Assembly: GCA_964426135.1 (NCBI GenBank)
Contig: CAYRPN010000018.1
Span: 1 to 64,000, forward strand
Direction: 5' to 3'
Source: CAYRPN01 sp964426135
Lineage (GTDB): Bacteria > Planctomycetota > Phycisphaerae > Phycisphaerales > Phycisphaeraceae
DNA length: 64,000 bases
Every line of letters starts with the position of its first letter. Position 1 is the first letter of the stretch. Of this stretch, positions 23,073-31,673 are shown one piece after another. Under the pieces are notes generated by a model. The model was not told the origin of the DNA. It saw only the letters and a list, made by a program, of their open reading frames with translations, and ran no database searches. The position numbers were made by a program, and so were the translations under genes.

Positions 23073-24392
23073 TCACGCGGCCCGCCTGCGACGCAGCAAG
23101 GCGGCGGCGCCCATCACGAGCAGGCTGGCGCTGGCGGGTTCGGGGACTGCCGTACGGAAGAGGACGTTGAACTCGGACAGCACGATGTTGCCGTTGGCGC
23201 CGGGGAAGCCCACGGTGCCGCCGACCGGGAACACTTCGAGTCGGAATCCGGTCACATTGCGGAACATGCCGTTGGCGAGGACGCGGTAGTTGTCGGTCGC
23301 GGCATTGCTGCCGGAGATCAGGATCGAGTTGTCACCCAGCAGAGAGCCCGCGCTGGCTGTCAAGGAGGTGTCGATCGAGTCGGCGGTGATCTGCGTCCAC
23401 TTGATGCTCGGATCGGTCGCGGTCGGATTTGCATCCGAGGTGAACGACAAACGGAATTGTTGAATCTTGTGGGCGAGGGTGCCTTGCTGATGGATCAGGT
23501 TGAATTCCAACAGGTCTGCATCGATCGGGCCGCTGGTCTGGAACACAGCGGTCTGGGCCCGGTTCTGCTGGCCATCGATGCCCCAGCCGTCGTTGCCGGT
23601 TTCCACGCCGTTGATCGCGCTGCCGATCGTGAACGCGCCGCCCTGGTCGAAGGTGGCGGTGGCGTTGGTGAGGACCGCGTCACGGACGTGACGCAGGCTG
23701 CTGTCGCCGCTGTCAGGCGTGAAGGCGGCGCTGAACTCAGTGACCACGGCGTTGCCGTTGCCGAAGTGCGGGGCTGCGGCGCTGCGACCGGCGAAGCCAT
23801 CGGCGCCGGGTTGCACTTCAAGGCGCAGACCGGTGACGGTATTGATCGGCGCGCGAGCGACGATGGTGTAGGTATCGAACGCGGCGTTGCTGCCGGAGAC
23901 CTTGATCAGGCCGGTTGCGTCGGCGGTGAAAGTGGCGCCGCCGGTGCTGGACATGGACACGGGCTGGAGCACGCTGAAGAAGCCGGGCGCCGGGTCGATG
24001 TCGCCGCCGGGCGATTCGGTGCCGGTCGTGGGCAGGCCGTTCGCGAAGTCGGCGCGGTTGGCGCCGGTGGCGCCGAGGCGGAACTGCTGCAGCGTGTGGC
24101 CGACGCAGCAGTTCTGATTGATGGTGATGGTGAACAGTCCGGTGCCCACGACGTCGGCCTGTGTTTCCCACACGACCGTCGTGTTGCCCTGCCTGTTATT
24201 GAAGAAGCCCATGCCGCCGTTGACGGTGTCGCCGTCGATCGTCTGGGCGACCGAGCCGAAGTTGCCTTGGTGGAAAGTGGCGGTTGGCTGCTGAAGCGCG
24301 ACGGTCACGGCCTCGGCGCGCGGGGACATCGGTGCAAGAACCACGGCCGCCGTTGAAAGCGATGCCGCAAGCAGGGAACGGAAATGAAACAT
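23073..24392 (-). CDS. exported PEP-CTERM protein with two related halves
   Basis: 439 aa. N-terminal signal peptide (FRSLLAASLSTAAVVLAPMSPRAEA) and a C-terminal sorting signal VPEPASASLLVMGAAALLRR plus RRAA, i.e. PEP motif, hydrophobic helix, basic tail. The two halves (about 30-220 and 220-410) repeat the pattern ATFxQGxF...SxINGxxxxNGGWGIDGQQN..., ...IQQFRLSFT..., ...NYxVxAxxxxxNVTGFRLEVxP...G...GNIVLSEF, which resembles the F5/8-type or DUF-type beta-sandwich found in many planctomycete surface proteins. It should be cut by an exosortase-like enzyme and attached to the envelope. AGGAG 8 bases before the ATG supports the start; own terminator, so monocistronic. Confidence 0.85.
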   Translation of the reverse strand: MFHFRSLLAASLSTAAVVLAPMSPRAEAVTVALQQPTATFHQGNFGSVAQTIDGDTVNGGMGFFNNRQGNTTVVWETQADVVGTGLFTITINQNCCVGHTLQQFRLGATGANRADFANGLPTTGTESPGGDIDPAPGFFSVLQPVSMSSTGGATFTADATGLIKVSGSNAAFDTYTIVARAPINTVTGLRLEVQPGADGFAGRSAAAPHFGNGNAVVTEFSAAFTPDSGDSSLRHVRDAVLTNATATFDQGGAFTIGSAINGVETGNDGWGIDGQQNRAQTAVFQTSGPIDADLLEFNLIHQQGTLAHKIQQFRLSFTSDANPTATDPSIKWTQITADSIDTSLTASAGSLLGDNSILISGSNAATDNYRVLANGMFRNVTGFRLEVFPVGGTVGFPGANGNIVLSEFNVLFRTAVPEPASASLLVMGAAALLRRRRAA

Positions 24393-24536
24393 GTGGAATC
24401 TCCTCGAAATAACCAGGTGGGTGGGAATCTATTCTTCTCTGAAGGGGGTGAACTGAGCGAGGAGACTACCACAAAAGGGGTTGGACATCAAGACGAGCAA
24501 CATCGAAGAAAAAGGTGGGGTGTGCCACAATTCCGG

Positions 24537-24745
24537 GGGCGGCATTCCGGCCCCCTCTCCCTCCCAGGGAGAGGGCTGGGGTGAGGGTCGGGACGCACAA
24601 GTTTGCAATCGCCACCGTCGCGTGACGGATGCCGCAACCATCTGTTCGTCCCGACCCTCACCCGGCCTCGAAGACTCGGCCACCCTCTCCCTGGAAGGGA
24701 GAGGGAATCAAGCCCCCCGAAAACTTGGCAGACCCAAAAGGTGCA
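24537..24745. repeat. REPIN-like doublet, CCCTCTCCCTCCCAGGGAG family
   Basis: CCCCCTCTCCCTCCCAGGGA with TGAGGGTCGGGACG inside faces CGTCCCGACCCTCACC and CCACCCTCTCCCTGGAAGGG. The right side ends in AAAACTTGGCAGACC; the similar CT-rich doublet at 40497-40680 ends in AAAATTTGGCAGACC, so the boundary is shared. The rest of the 534-base gap (24746-24926) shows no gene. Confidence 0.7.
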
Positions 24746-24926
24746 TCCTGCTCAGGCGTACATGTCTTGCCAGAGCCGGCGTGACCGATTTCGTCTCCGT
24801 TCAAGGCTCCGGCGTCCACTTCTCCATGATGATCGAGTCCGCGTTCGCCGGATGAACCTGAAGATGAACCTGAAAATGCCCGGCCAGCGGGCTTTGGATC
24901 CGAGCTGCACGACGCGAAAGCGGAGT

Positions 24927-26768
24927 TCATCCGCCCGCTTTCAACCGCTTCTCCAACTCCACCAGTTCATCGCGCAGGCCCTGCGGGAGCTTGTTGCCGA
25001 AGTGGTCGAAGTAGTCGTGGATGTCGGGCAGTTCCTGGATGAACTTTTCCCGGTCCACTTGCAGGAGCACGTCGAGGTCTTCCTTGGGAATGGTCAGGCC
25101 CGTCAGATCGATCGAGCCGGGCGTGGGCAGCAGGCCGATCGGGCTGTCGATGACCGGCGTGGCGGCGGGATTCTTGACGCGCTGCACGACCCACTTGAGC
25201 ACCCGGCTGTTCTCGCCGAAGCCCGGCCAGAGCCATTTGCCTGCCGCGTTTTTCCGGAACCAATTAACGTGAAAAATCTGCGGCAGCGCGGCCCCAGGCT
25301 TCTGCCCGATCTTCAGCCAATGGGCCCAGTAGTCGCCCATGTGGTACCCGCAGAACGGCAGCATCGCCATGGGGTCGTGACGCAACTGGCCGAGTTTTCC
25401 GGCGGCGGCGGCGGTCATCTCGCTGCCCATGATGGAGCCCAGGAACGTGCCGTGCTGCCAGGAGCGCGCCTGCAGCACCAGCGGAATCGTCGACGCCCTT
25501 CGCCCGCCGAAGAGAATCGCGCTGATCGGCACGCCGCTAGGGTCTTCCCATTCCTTGCCGATGACGGGGCACTGTTTCGCCGGCGCGGTGAAACGGGCGT
25601 TGGGGTGGGCCGCTTTTTTGTCGGTGCCCGGAGCCCAGTCGTTGCCGTGCCAGTCTTTCAAATGTGCCGGCGGCGGGCCCATGTCTTCCCACCACACGTC
25701 GCCGTCGTCGGTCAGGGCGCAGTTGGTGAAGATCGTGTTTTTCGTGATGGACTTGAGCGCGTTCGGATTAGACTTCTCGCAGGTGCCCGGCGCGACGCCG
25801 AAGAAACCAGCTTCCGGATTGATCGCGAAGAGTCGGGTCACGCCTTTGTCGTCGGGGTGGAATTTCATCCACGCGATGTCGTCGCCGATGGTCTCCACTT
25901 TCCAGCCTGGAATCGTCGGCGTGAGCATGGCGAGATTGGTCTTGCCGCAGGCGGAAGGAAACGCGGCGGCGATGAAGATGGCGTCGCCGTCGGGCGGCGT
26001 GAGCTTGAGGATGAGCATGTGCTCAGCAAGCCAGCCCTGATCGCGCGCCATGACGGAGGCGATGCGAAGCGCGAAGCACTTCTTGCCCAGCAGCGCATTG
26101 CCGCCGTAGCCCGAACCGTAGGACCAGATTTCTCGCGTTTGCGGAAAGTGGCAGATGTACTTGTGATCGCCATCACAGGGCCAGGAAATGTCAGGCCGGC
26201 GTGAGCCGTCCTTGAGCACCAGCGGATAACCGACGGAATGCAGGCAGGGCACGAACGCACCCTTGTCGCCCAGTACGTCGAGCACCTTGGTTCCCACGCG
26301 GGTCATGATGTGCATGTTGACGACGACGTAGGGCGAGTCGGTGAGCTGCACGCCGATGTGGGCGATGTGGCTGCCCACCGGGCCCATGCTGAAGGGGATC
26401 ACGTACATCGTGCGTCCCTTCATGCTGCCGGCGAAGAGACCGGTCAGCGTCTTCTTCATTTCCACCGGATCAGCCCAGTGGTTCGTCGGGCCCGCCTCCT
26501 CTTCCGTCGCTGAGCAGATGAAGGTGCGATCCTCCACGCGCGCCACGTCGCCCGGATCGCTCCACGCCAGGTAACTGTGCGGACGCTTGGCGGGATTCAG
26601 CTCGCGGAACGTGCCGCTGGCGACCAGCCTTCGGCACATCAGGTCGTACTCGGCGGGCGAACCGTCGCACCAGTGCACGTGGTCCGGCTCGCACAGGCGC
26701 GTCATCTCATCGACCCAGGTCATCAGCTTCTGATTCCTGGTTGGGGGGGCGGTCAGGGTGGCGTTCAT
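24927..26768 (-). CDS. pckG: phosphoenolpyruvate carboxykinase (GTP)
   Basis: 613 aa, the length of GTP-dependent PEPCK (about 600-620; ATP-type are about 530). Interconverts oxaloacetate + GTP and PEP + CO2 in gluconeogenesis. Visible motifs: substrate Arg/GSGYGGNALLGKKC (231-244), kinase-1a P-loop AAFPSACGKTN with the reactive hyper-conserved Cys, kinase-2 VETIGDDIAWM, NPEAGFFGVAPGT, and the nucleotide-binding FCGYHMGDYWAHW. The ATG at 26768 has an AGGAGG site 6 bases upstream and is better than the in-frame start at 26789. A 24-base inverted repeat 40 bases upstream may be an operator. Monocistronic. Confidence 0.96.
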   Translation of the reverse strand: MNATLTAPPTRNQKLMTWVDEMTRLCEPDHVHWCDGSPAEYDLMCRRLVASGTFRELNPAKRPHSYLAWSDPGDVARVEDRTFICSATEEEAGPTNHWADPVEMKKTLTGLFAGSMKGRTMYVIPFSMGPVGSHIAHIGVQLTDSPYVVVNMHIMTRVGTKVLDVLGDKGAFVPCLHSVGYPLVLKDGSRRPDISWPCDGDHKYICHFPQTREIWSYGSGYGGNALLGKKCFALRIASVMARDQGWLAEHMLILKLTPPDGDAIFIAAAFPSACGKTNLAMLTPTIPGWKVETIGDDIAWMKFHPDDKGVTRLFAINPEAGFFGVAPGTCEKSNPNALKSITKNTIFTNCALTDDGDVWWEDMGPPPAHLKDWHGNDWAPGTDKKAAHPNARFTAPAKQCPVIGKEWEDPSGVPISAILFGGRRASTIPLVLQARSWQHGTFLGSIMGSEMTAAAAGKLGQLRHDPMAMLPFCGYHMGDYWAHWLKIGQKPGAALPQIFHVNWFRKNAAGKWLWPGFGENSRVLKWVVQRVKNPAATPVIDSPIGLLPTPGSIDLTGLTIPKEDLDVLLQVDREKFIQELPDIHDYFDHFGNKLPQGLRDELVELEKRLKAGG

Positions 26769-26806
26769 CACAAACCTCCTGGCGAACAAAAATAGTGTGA
26801 CTCACT

Positions 26807-26830
26807 CGATCAATCCTGTGAGATTGATCG
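26807..26830. promoter_or_regulatory. inverted repeat upstream of PEP carboxykinase
   Basis: CGATCAAT-CCTGTGAG-ATTGATCG, 8-bp arms with an 8-base centre, lies 39-62 bases upstream of the start. Size and spacing suit a dimeric regulator or overlap with the promoter. The regulator is unknown. Confidence 0.4.
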
Positions 26831-26996
26831 GCTGGGCAGCGCCGCCATCTTGCTCGATTCGAGATGACTAACCAACCGGGGATTCCCTGACCCAAACGCC
26901 GTGCCGCATCCGTCCGTCAGTCCCTCGCTTCGCCTGGGGACAAACGGGAAGTGAACTCGTGCAAGAACGACTGAGCTGATTGGCACATGGCCATTG

Positions 26997-27084
26997 CGTA
27001 GGGTGCGTCAAGGCTCGGCGCGGACGCACCACGGTGAACTGGAGATCGAAGAGGGTGCGTCCGCGCGGACTTGACGCACCCTAC
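26997..27084. repeat. REPIN-like doublet, GTAGGGTGCGTCAAGG family
   Basis: GTAGGGTGCGTCAAGGCTCG then GCGCGGACGCACC faces GGTGCGTCCGCGCGGACTTG then ACGCACCCTACG, with only about 20 bases between the arms. Same arms as 14614-14741. Confidence 0.8.
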
Positions 27085-27128
27085 GTCGAGAAAGCGGGAA
27101 CGAACCCGCAATCAGTGCCGCGCCGCGG

Positions 27129-28553
27129 TCACGCATCGAAGAACGTCAAGTAACGTCCTCCGGCCCCGCCCGCCGCCATGCGCTTGATGAGCAGCGCTAG
27201 CTCCAGCGCGTGGTAATCGCCCCACATCGACGATTCGCCGCAGGGAATCTTCCGGCCGCGCGGCACGTGATCCCAGCCGTTGGGCCGGTGATAGACGCTG
27301 TGCAGGAGCAGGCCCTGGTGATTCTTTTTCGTGGAGAGATACGGCTCGGCGAAAAGCGCGCGGGCGACCGTGAGGCCTGCCGCGAGATATTTCTTTCCCT
27401 TCTCTTTTCCAAGGTGATGGCCCAGGCGGATCAGCCCCTGCGCAGCGATCGCCGCCGCGGACGAATCGACCGGCTCGTGATCGTTGAAAGGTTCCGCCGG
27501 TCGGTCGCGCCAATCGCCGAGTTTGTAAAGATTCGGCGCGCCGTCGTCCCAGTAGGGAATGCCATCGGAAGCGGTGACATGCTGCGTGTAGTGCTCTGCC
27601 GTTTCTGCGGCGCAGCGCTCGAAGGTTTTCACAACGGAGGCGCGCGACAAACCGCACGCAGCCATGAATGCGGCATCGTCGATCGTGTCGAAGAATTCAA
27701 GTTGCTCCGCGTAGCCCAGCATCGCCCACGCCAGGCCGCGCGTCCATGTGGAGAACGGCGAGAATCCCTGCTGCGTCGCGCGACAGCGGAAGCTGCCGTC
27801 GTTGCGATTGAAGACCGCCTCATGCGCGGTGCGGCCGGGCACGTCGTATTCGTGCGACGAATCGCCGTGAAACACGACGTACTGACTGGTGCAAAGCCCG
27901 TGGAGCACACTGCGTTTCAGGAGGTTCGCGCTCTTGTCGTTCTCGTGCATCAGGACGTGACCAAGTTGCCACGACAGGCCGAGGCTGCGCGTGGTGCGCA
28001 TGGTGTCCACGAAAAGCGAGTGCGGGCCGTTGAAGGAATAGATGTAGCCCAGTGCCGTGGCGTAGGCGGCGTGCGGCGAAGGCTCTTTCACCGCGACGCC
28101 GGACCACCGCGCCGCCTGCACCGCGCCGCTCGCCTTCAGCGCCATTTCGTAAAAGCGCAGTTCCCACGCGTTGTGCTCGATGCGGCCTTCGCGCATCAGG
28201 CGGCGCAGGTTGCCGTAGGTGGAGATGTTGTTGAAGCCGTGATCGTGCACACCCATGTGGGTGACGTGCGGGGCCATGCGCTCGATGGTGCGCGTGCGTC
28301 CCAGTTCGAGCAGCTCGCGGTCATCCGTCGCATCGAAGCACAGCAGCGGGCAGCCGTACTGAAAACCTTGCGTCCACTCCGTCCAGCCGCGCGTGGTGTA
28401 CTTGCCGTTGACGGTGAAGACCGGCGTGCCGCGCTTGGGATCACCGGGGGACCACGTGCGATCGATGTCGCGGACTTTCCCCTGCGCCAGTTCAAACAGG
28501 CGATCGCATGCGGGCAGCAGGTCGGCGGGTTTGAGAGTCAAGTCAACGCGCAT
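27129..28553 (-). CDS. GH88-like unsaturated glucuronyl hydrolase
   Basis: 474 aa (alpha/alpha)6-barrel protein. Sequence landmarks of glycoside hydrolase family 88: WTEWTQGFQYGCPLLCFDAT near the N-terminus, HMGVHDHGFNNIS with Asp104 as the likely first catalytic acid, FHGDSSHEYDVPGRT, FRCRATQQGFSPFSTWTRGLAWAMLGYAEQ split over 270-300, and DSSAAAIAAQGLIRLG plus GESSMWGDYHALELAL at the end. These enzymes hydrate and split unsaturated uronyl disaccharides released by polysaccharide lyases. No signal peptide, so cytosolic. The start at 28553 is the last Met before the family region; no Shine-Dalgarno. Lies beside a GH2-like protein (28762-29556), hinting at a small uronate/glycan utilisation pair. 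Confidence 0.85.
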   Translation of the reverse strand: MRVDLTLKPADLLPACDRLFELAQGKVRDIDRTWSPGDPKRGTPVFTVNGKYTTRGWTEWTQGFQYGCPLLCFDATDDRELLELGRTRTIERMAPHVTHMGVHDHGFNNISTYGNLRRLMREGRIEHNAWELRFYEMALKASGAVQAARWSGVAVKEPSPHAAYATALGYIYSFNGPHSLFVDTMRTTRSLGLSWQLGHVLMHENDKSANLLKRSVLHGLCTSQYVVFHGDSSHEYDVPGRTAHEAVFNRNDGSFRCRATQQGFSPFSTWTRGLAWAMLGYAEQLEFFDTIDDAAFMAACGLSRASVVKTFERCAAETAEHYTQHVTASDGIPYWDDGAPNLYKLGDWRDRPAEPFNDHEPVDSSAAAIAAQGLIRLGHHLGKEKGKKYLAAGLTVARALFAEPYLSTKKNHQGLLLHSVYHRPNGWDHVPRGRKIPCGESSMWGDYHALELALLIKRMAAGGAGGRYLTFFDA

Positions 28554-28572
28554 GCCAACAATGTATCGTGCC

Positions 28573-28716
28573 CATTTAGCCGGCGGGCTTGCCCGCCGAG
28601 GGCACACAGAAAGTGACCACCCCTGGCTGCGCCGTAGCGCTTCGTGCGGATGCGAAATCGAAAAAGAGCCACGCCGCGGCTGGTGGTTCGCGGCGGGCAA
28701 GCCCGCCGGCTAAATG
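28573..28716. repeat. REPIN-like doublet, CATTTAGCCGGCGGGCTTGC family
   Basis: CATTTAGCCGGCGGGCTTGC at the left and GCAAGCCCGCCGGCTAAATG at the right are a perfect inverted pair about 100 bases apart. The same arms with another spacer are at 35664-35810. Confidence 0.8.
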
Positions 28717-28761
28717 AAGAATGCGATGGGCGTCACGGAGTGCCACCGGCGACGGCCGCGT

Positions 28762-29556
28762 TCACGCCGCCGCGATGCCCCGGCTGGCGTGAGGCAATTC
28801 TCGGAACACCGGCCGCGTCGGGTCCAGCGTGCTGATGCAATACGCCATGCGCTCCGTGTACGCGCCCAGGTGCCCCACATACCAGCCCGCCAGGCTCGGA
28901 TGCCGGGACAGGCGGTTGATCTGTTCCATCATCGTCGCCTCAGGTCGGCCGTCGTCGTCGATCGGCACGCATTGAATCAGCAGAATGCCCGCGCGGTCCG
29001 CGGCTTCAAACAGCACGTCCGGTCCCCAATGCCCGCGCACAATCATCAGCGAATCGCCCGCCACCGGCAGCAGGTTGCGCTCGTGGATCAGATCGACGGG
29101 CACGATCGCCGCGAGCTTGCATTCTTCGCCATTCACCAGCAGCACAGGATCGGCGCGCGATGCGTGGAAGTCCGGCGGACGCACGCTCGTCAAGCCCACC
29201 GTGCCCGACCAGTGATCGCTCACTTCGTCGTCCACCATCAGGCTCACGCCCAGCTTGTACAGCGGCTGCTCCCCCATGTTCGCCGGCCACCAGCGCCGCG
29301 GCTCCACGATCCCCATGCGCACGGAGCCGTGCGTCGCCTTGGGTTTGATCGCCGCGGACTCTTCGTCGTGGAAGCCATCGTCCGTGTCCACCTCCAGCAG
29401 CACGCGCAGTTCCTGCGGCCGCTTCCGTCCGCGCAAAGCAGGCACCGGCGGCGCCACGTCCACCATCACCTCGACCACCGCCTGGTCCTTGTCCACATAC
29501 CGCACCAGCGGACGAACGGAACCGAAACGCGCGAACGAGGGAAGCAGAGCAGTCAT
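28762..29556 (-). CDS. truncated GH2-like protein lacking a full catalytic barrel
   Basis: 264 aa. The middle has EPRRWWPANMGEQPLYKLGV, the beta-mannosidase/GH2 immunoglobulin-domain signature (EPxLWWPxGxGxQPLY), followed by the start of a TIM barrel (DPVLLVNGEECKLAAIVPVD..., GILLIQCVPI..., RHPSLAGWYVGHLG). The barrel then stops: strands 4-8 and the catalytic Glu pair are absent. The stop codon is followed by repeat DNA, so the protein may be truncated or a specialised binding protein. ATG at 29556 has GAGGAG 8 bases upstream. Upstream DNA carries two direct ASTTATCGG words (29699-29707, 29728-29736). Same strand as the GH88 gene. Function not assigned beyond GH2 relatedness. Confidence 0.65.
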   Translation of the reverse strand: MTALLPSFARFGSVRPLVRYVDKDQAVVEVMVDVAPPVPALRGRKRPQELRVLLEVDTDDGFHDEESAAIKPKATHGSVRMGIVEPRRWWPANMGEQPLYKLGVSLMVDDEVSDHWSGTVGLTSVRPPDFHASRADPVLLVNGEECKLAAIVPVDLIHERNLLPVAGDSLMIVRGHWGPDVLFEAADRAGILLIQCVPIDDDGRPEATMMEQINRLSRHPSLAGWYVGHLGAYTERMAYCISTLDPTRPVFRELPHASRGIAAA

Positions 29557-29804
29557 GGCAAGCTCCTCAAGTCAGATTGTTCCAACTCCAACGCCCTCAA
29601 ATCCTTCGAGCAGGGCTTCGGCCGGTCGTGCAATTCTACGAGCGGCTTTTTCTAGTCAATCGGGCCGGCAGCGCTTTTCTCAGTATTTTCCGACACGAAC
29701 TTATCGGAAGCCGGAGCGCCGCTTTCAAGTTATCGGCTGATACCGCTATGGAGTTGTACGCGGATTGCAGGAAATGCAGGGGGAGGCGCGGCGATGGTGC
29801 CCGT
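29557..29804. other. upstream region of the GH2-like gene
   Basis: About 250 bases, less GC-rich than its surroundings, with no coding frame. Two direct copies of A(C/G)TTATCGG 29 bases apart are the only motif seen. It is the probable promoter region for the minus-strand GH2/GH88 genes. Confidence 0.35.
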
Positions 29805-29939
29805 CGTTTAGCGACGGGGCTTGCCCCGCTCGTCCCGGCGCGCGATAGGTGTTTCGTCAGGCCCCGGTCCGCCGCCATCCGGTTCGCTGGCGGTATCCGT
29901 CCGTTGTCCAGAGAACGGGGCAAGCCCCGTCGCTAAACG
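29805..29939. repeat. REPIN-like doublet, CGTTTAGCGACGGGGCTTGC family
   Basis: CGTTTAGCGACGGGGCTTGC and GCAAGCCCCGTCGCTAAACG are a perfect inverted pair about 95 bases apart; the same arms flank a shorter spacer at 31585-31662. 29945-30010 then holds tandem CTCCGTCTCTCCGTCTCTTC words up to the sdhB stop. Confidence 0.8.
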
Positions 29940-30013
29940 AGTCATGCCTGCGTCTCTCCGTCTCTCCGTCTCTTCGTCTCTTCGTCTCTTCACCCCTCCG
30001 TCCCTTCTTCCAC

Positions 30014-30799
30014 TCACTTCCCCATGAAAAACCGCTTGATCGCGTGCACCGTGGTCTGCCTGCCGATGGCCGCGATGGCTTCGGTCAGCGGGACTTCCTT
30101 CGGGCACACCTTGATGCAGTTCTGGGCGTTGCCGCAGTCGGTGATGCCGCCGGCGCCCATGACCGCGTCGAGGCGTTCGCCCTTGAGCGTGGCGCCGGTT
30201 TCGTGCATGTTGAAATAGAGCGCCTGTCCGAGCACCTGGGCGCCGACGAAATCGTTGTCGAGGGTGAACTGCGGGCAGGCTTCGAGGCAGCAGCCGCAGG
30301 TCATGCAGCGCGACAGGCCGTAGCGGAGCTCCTGCGAATCGGGCGATTCGTTGGGGCCGGCGCCCAGCGAATGCGTGCCGTCGATGGGGACCCAGCCCTT
30401 GATGCGGATCAGGTTGTCGAACATGCGCTGACGATCGACCCACAGATCGCGCACGACGGGGAACTTGCTCATCGGCTCCAGCACGATCGGGTTGGCCGCG
30501 GTGCCGAAGCCGTCGCGCTCCAGTTCATGCACCAGCGTGGAGCAGCTTTGCCGGGCGCGACCGTTGATCACCATGGTGCACGCGCCGCACACCTCTTCGA
30601 GGCAGTTGCAGTCCCAGACCACCGGCGTGGTGCGCTCGCCGTTGACGGTCACCGGATTGCCGGCGATGGCGAGCAGGCAACTGATGACGTTCGCCTGCGG
30701 CCGGCGCGGCACGTCGAACTCCTGCACGTACGGCGAGCCGTCGGGCTTGTCCCGGCGAGTGATGCGGAAGCGGACGGTATTGGTCGTGGTGGCGGTCAT
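30014..30799 (-). CDS. sdhB: succinate dehydrogenase iron-sulfur subunit
   Basis: 261 aa. Carries the three clusters that pass electrons from flavin to quinone. [2Fe-2S]: Cys64, Cys66, Cys71, Cys74 and Cys86, in the form CNCLEEVCGAC...C, where most SdhB have CREGVCGSC. [4Fe-4S]/[3Fe-4S]: CMTCGCCLEACP (about 164-175) and NCIKVCPKEVP (about 230). It is the last gene of the operon sdhC-sdhA-ORF188-sdhB. It is separated from ORF188 by 170 bases of AGGTCAGAAGACAG-type repeat. ATG at 30799 starts the family N-terminus VRFRITRRD. Confidence 0.95.
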   Translation of the reverse strand: MTATTTNTVRFRITRRDKPDGSPYVQEFDVPRRPQANVISCLLAIAGNPVTVNGERTTPVVWDCNCLEEVCGACTMVINGRARQSCSTLVHELERDGFGTAANPIVLEPMSKFPVVRDLWVDRQRMFDNLIRIKGWVPIDGTHSLGAGPNESPDSQELRYGLSRCMTCGCCLEACPQFTLDNDFVGAQVLGQALYFNMHETGATLKGERLDAVMGAGGITDCGNAQNCIKVCPKEVPLTEAIAAIGRQTTVHAIKRFFMGK

Positions 30800-30962
30800 G
30801 GGGAAGAGGACAGAGATCAGAGGTCAGAAGACAGAGGTCAGAGGTCAGAAGACAGAAGACAGAAGTCAGGAGTGAGGAGTGAGGAGTGAGGAGGTAGGAG
30901 GTAGGAGTGAGGAATCGGGTTGTCTTGTCGTTTAGCGCGGGCCCGAAGGGCCCGGCTCGCCG
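30800..30962. repeat. tandem AGAGGTCAGAAGACAG / GAGTGAGGAGTGAGG words and one GTTTAGCGCGGGCCCG copy
   Basis: 30806-30910 is a run of AGAGGTCAGA, AAGACAGA and GTGAGGAG words in one orientation, then CGTTTAGCGCGGGCCCGAAG at 30932. The similar GAAGTCAGGAGTGAGGAGTG run precedes ileS at 22742-22785. No gene. Confidence 0.6.
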
Positions 30963-30968
30963 CGTCCA

Positions 30969-31535
30969 TCACCCCGTCACCGGCCAGCGCACCTCAAACC
31001 CCACCTCGACCCGTTGCCGCAGCCAGCGCAGGAACGAGCGCGCTTCGTCCTGGTCGCCGATGTAGTTCAGGTCCAGGTGCGCCAGCGGTTTTCCATTCAC
31101 ATCGTAGAACCACAAACCCGCGGCGGCATCCGTGTCCTCGCGCCACTGGGCGTCCTTCACATCGGCGATGCGGAACTGCGAAACGCCGGCGGGCGTGGTG
31201 ATGCGAAGGCATGGCGCGACTGGGTTGGCGCACTCGCCTGTTGCGACGCCGCCTTGCAGTGGTTCCGTCACCACCTCGACCTGCCGCCGGCGACCGCGGC
31301 GGATGTCGCCGGCGATGGAGACCCAGGTGATCCACGCGGTCAGGCCGATGAGCGCCATCGAGCCGTAACGCATCGTGGGATTCGACCACTGCAGCACGAG
31401 CCAGAACGCGAAGATCGCCGCCATGCCGACCGCGCCGAGCAACCGGGCCCGCACATATTGGCGCAGGCGCCCCGGCGGCAGCCAGAGGTGGCGCTCGTCG
31501 GCGGCGGGTGCGGGTTGGATCGTCGCGGTGTTCAT
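30969..31535 (-). CDS. two-helix membrane protein inside the sdh operon
   Basis: 188 aa, no recognised family. Two hydrophobic helices, GAVGMAAIFAFWLVLQW (36-52) and GSMALIGLTAWITWVSI (58-74), are followed by a soluble beta-rich domain that ends FEVRWPVTG. It lies on the coding strand between sdhA and sdhB, so it is probably co-expressed with succinate dehydrogenase. The two-helix-plus-soluble layout could be a PH-like or assembly/regulatory module; this is a guess. Start at the ATG 31535; an extra-long alternative frame overlaps but has biased Arg/Pro composition. Confidence 0.6.
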   Translation of the reverse strand: MNTATIQPAPAADERHLWLPPGRLRQYVRARLLGAVGMAAIFAFWLVLQWSNPTMRYGSMALIGLTAWITWVSIAGDIRRGRRRQVEVVTEPLQGGVATGECANPVAPCLRITTPAGVSQFRIADVKDAQWREDTDAAAGLWFYDVNGKPLAHLDLNYIGDQDEARSFLRWLRQRVEVGFEVRWPVTG

Positions 31536-31584
31536 TTCCAGGCGTGTTCGTTCCCGGCGCGTTTGTTCCCAGTGTGGTCATTCC

Positions 31585-31662
31585 CGTTTAGCGACGGAGC
31601 TTGCCCCGTTTCGGACGGGTCACCCTGGAACCAACGGAGCGGGGCAAGCCCCGTCGCTAAAC
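31585..31662. repeat. REPIN-like doublet, CGTTTAGCGACGGAGCTTGC family
   Basis: CGTTTAGCGACGGAGCTTGC and GCAAGCCCCGTCGCTAAAC, about 38 bases apart, between the ORF188 start and the sdhA stop. Lying inside an operon, it would be transcribed and could fold as a stable hairpin on the mRNA. Confidence 0.8.
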
Positions 31663-31673
31663 ATCGCAAGCGT

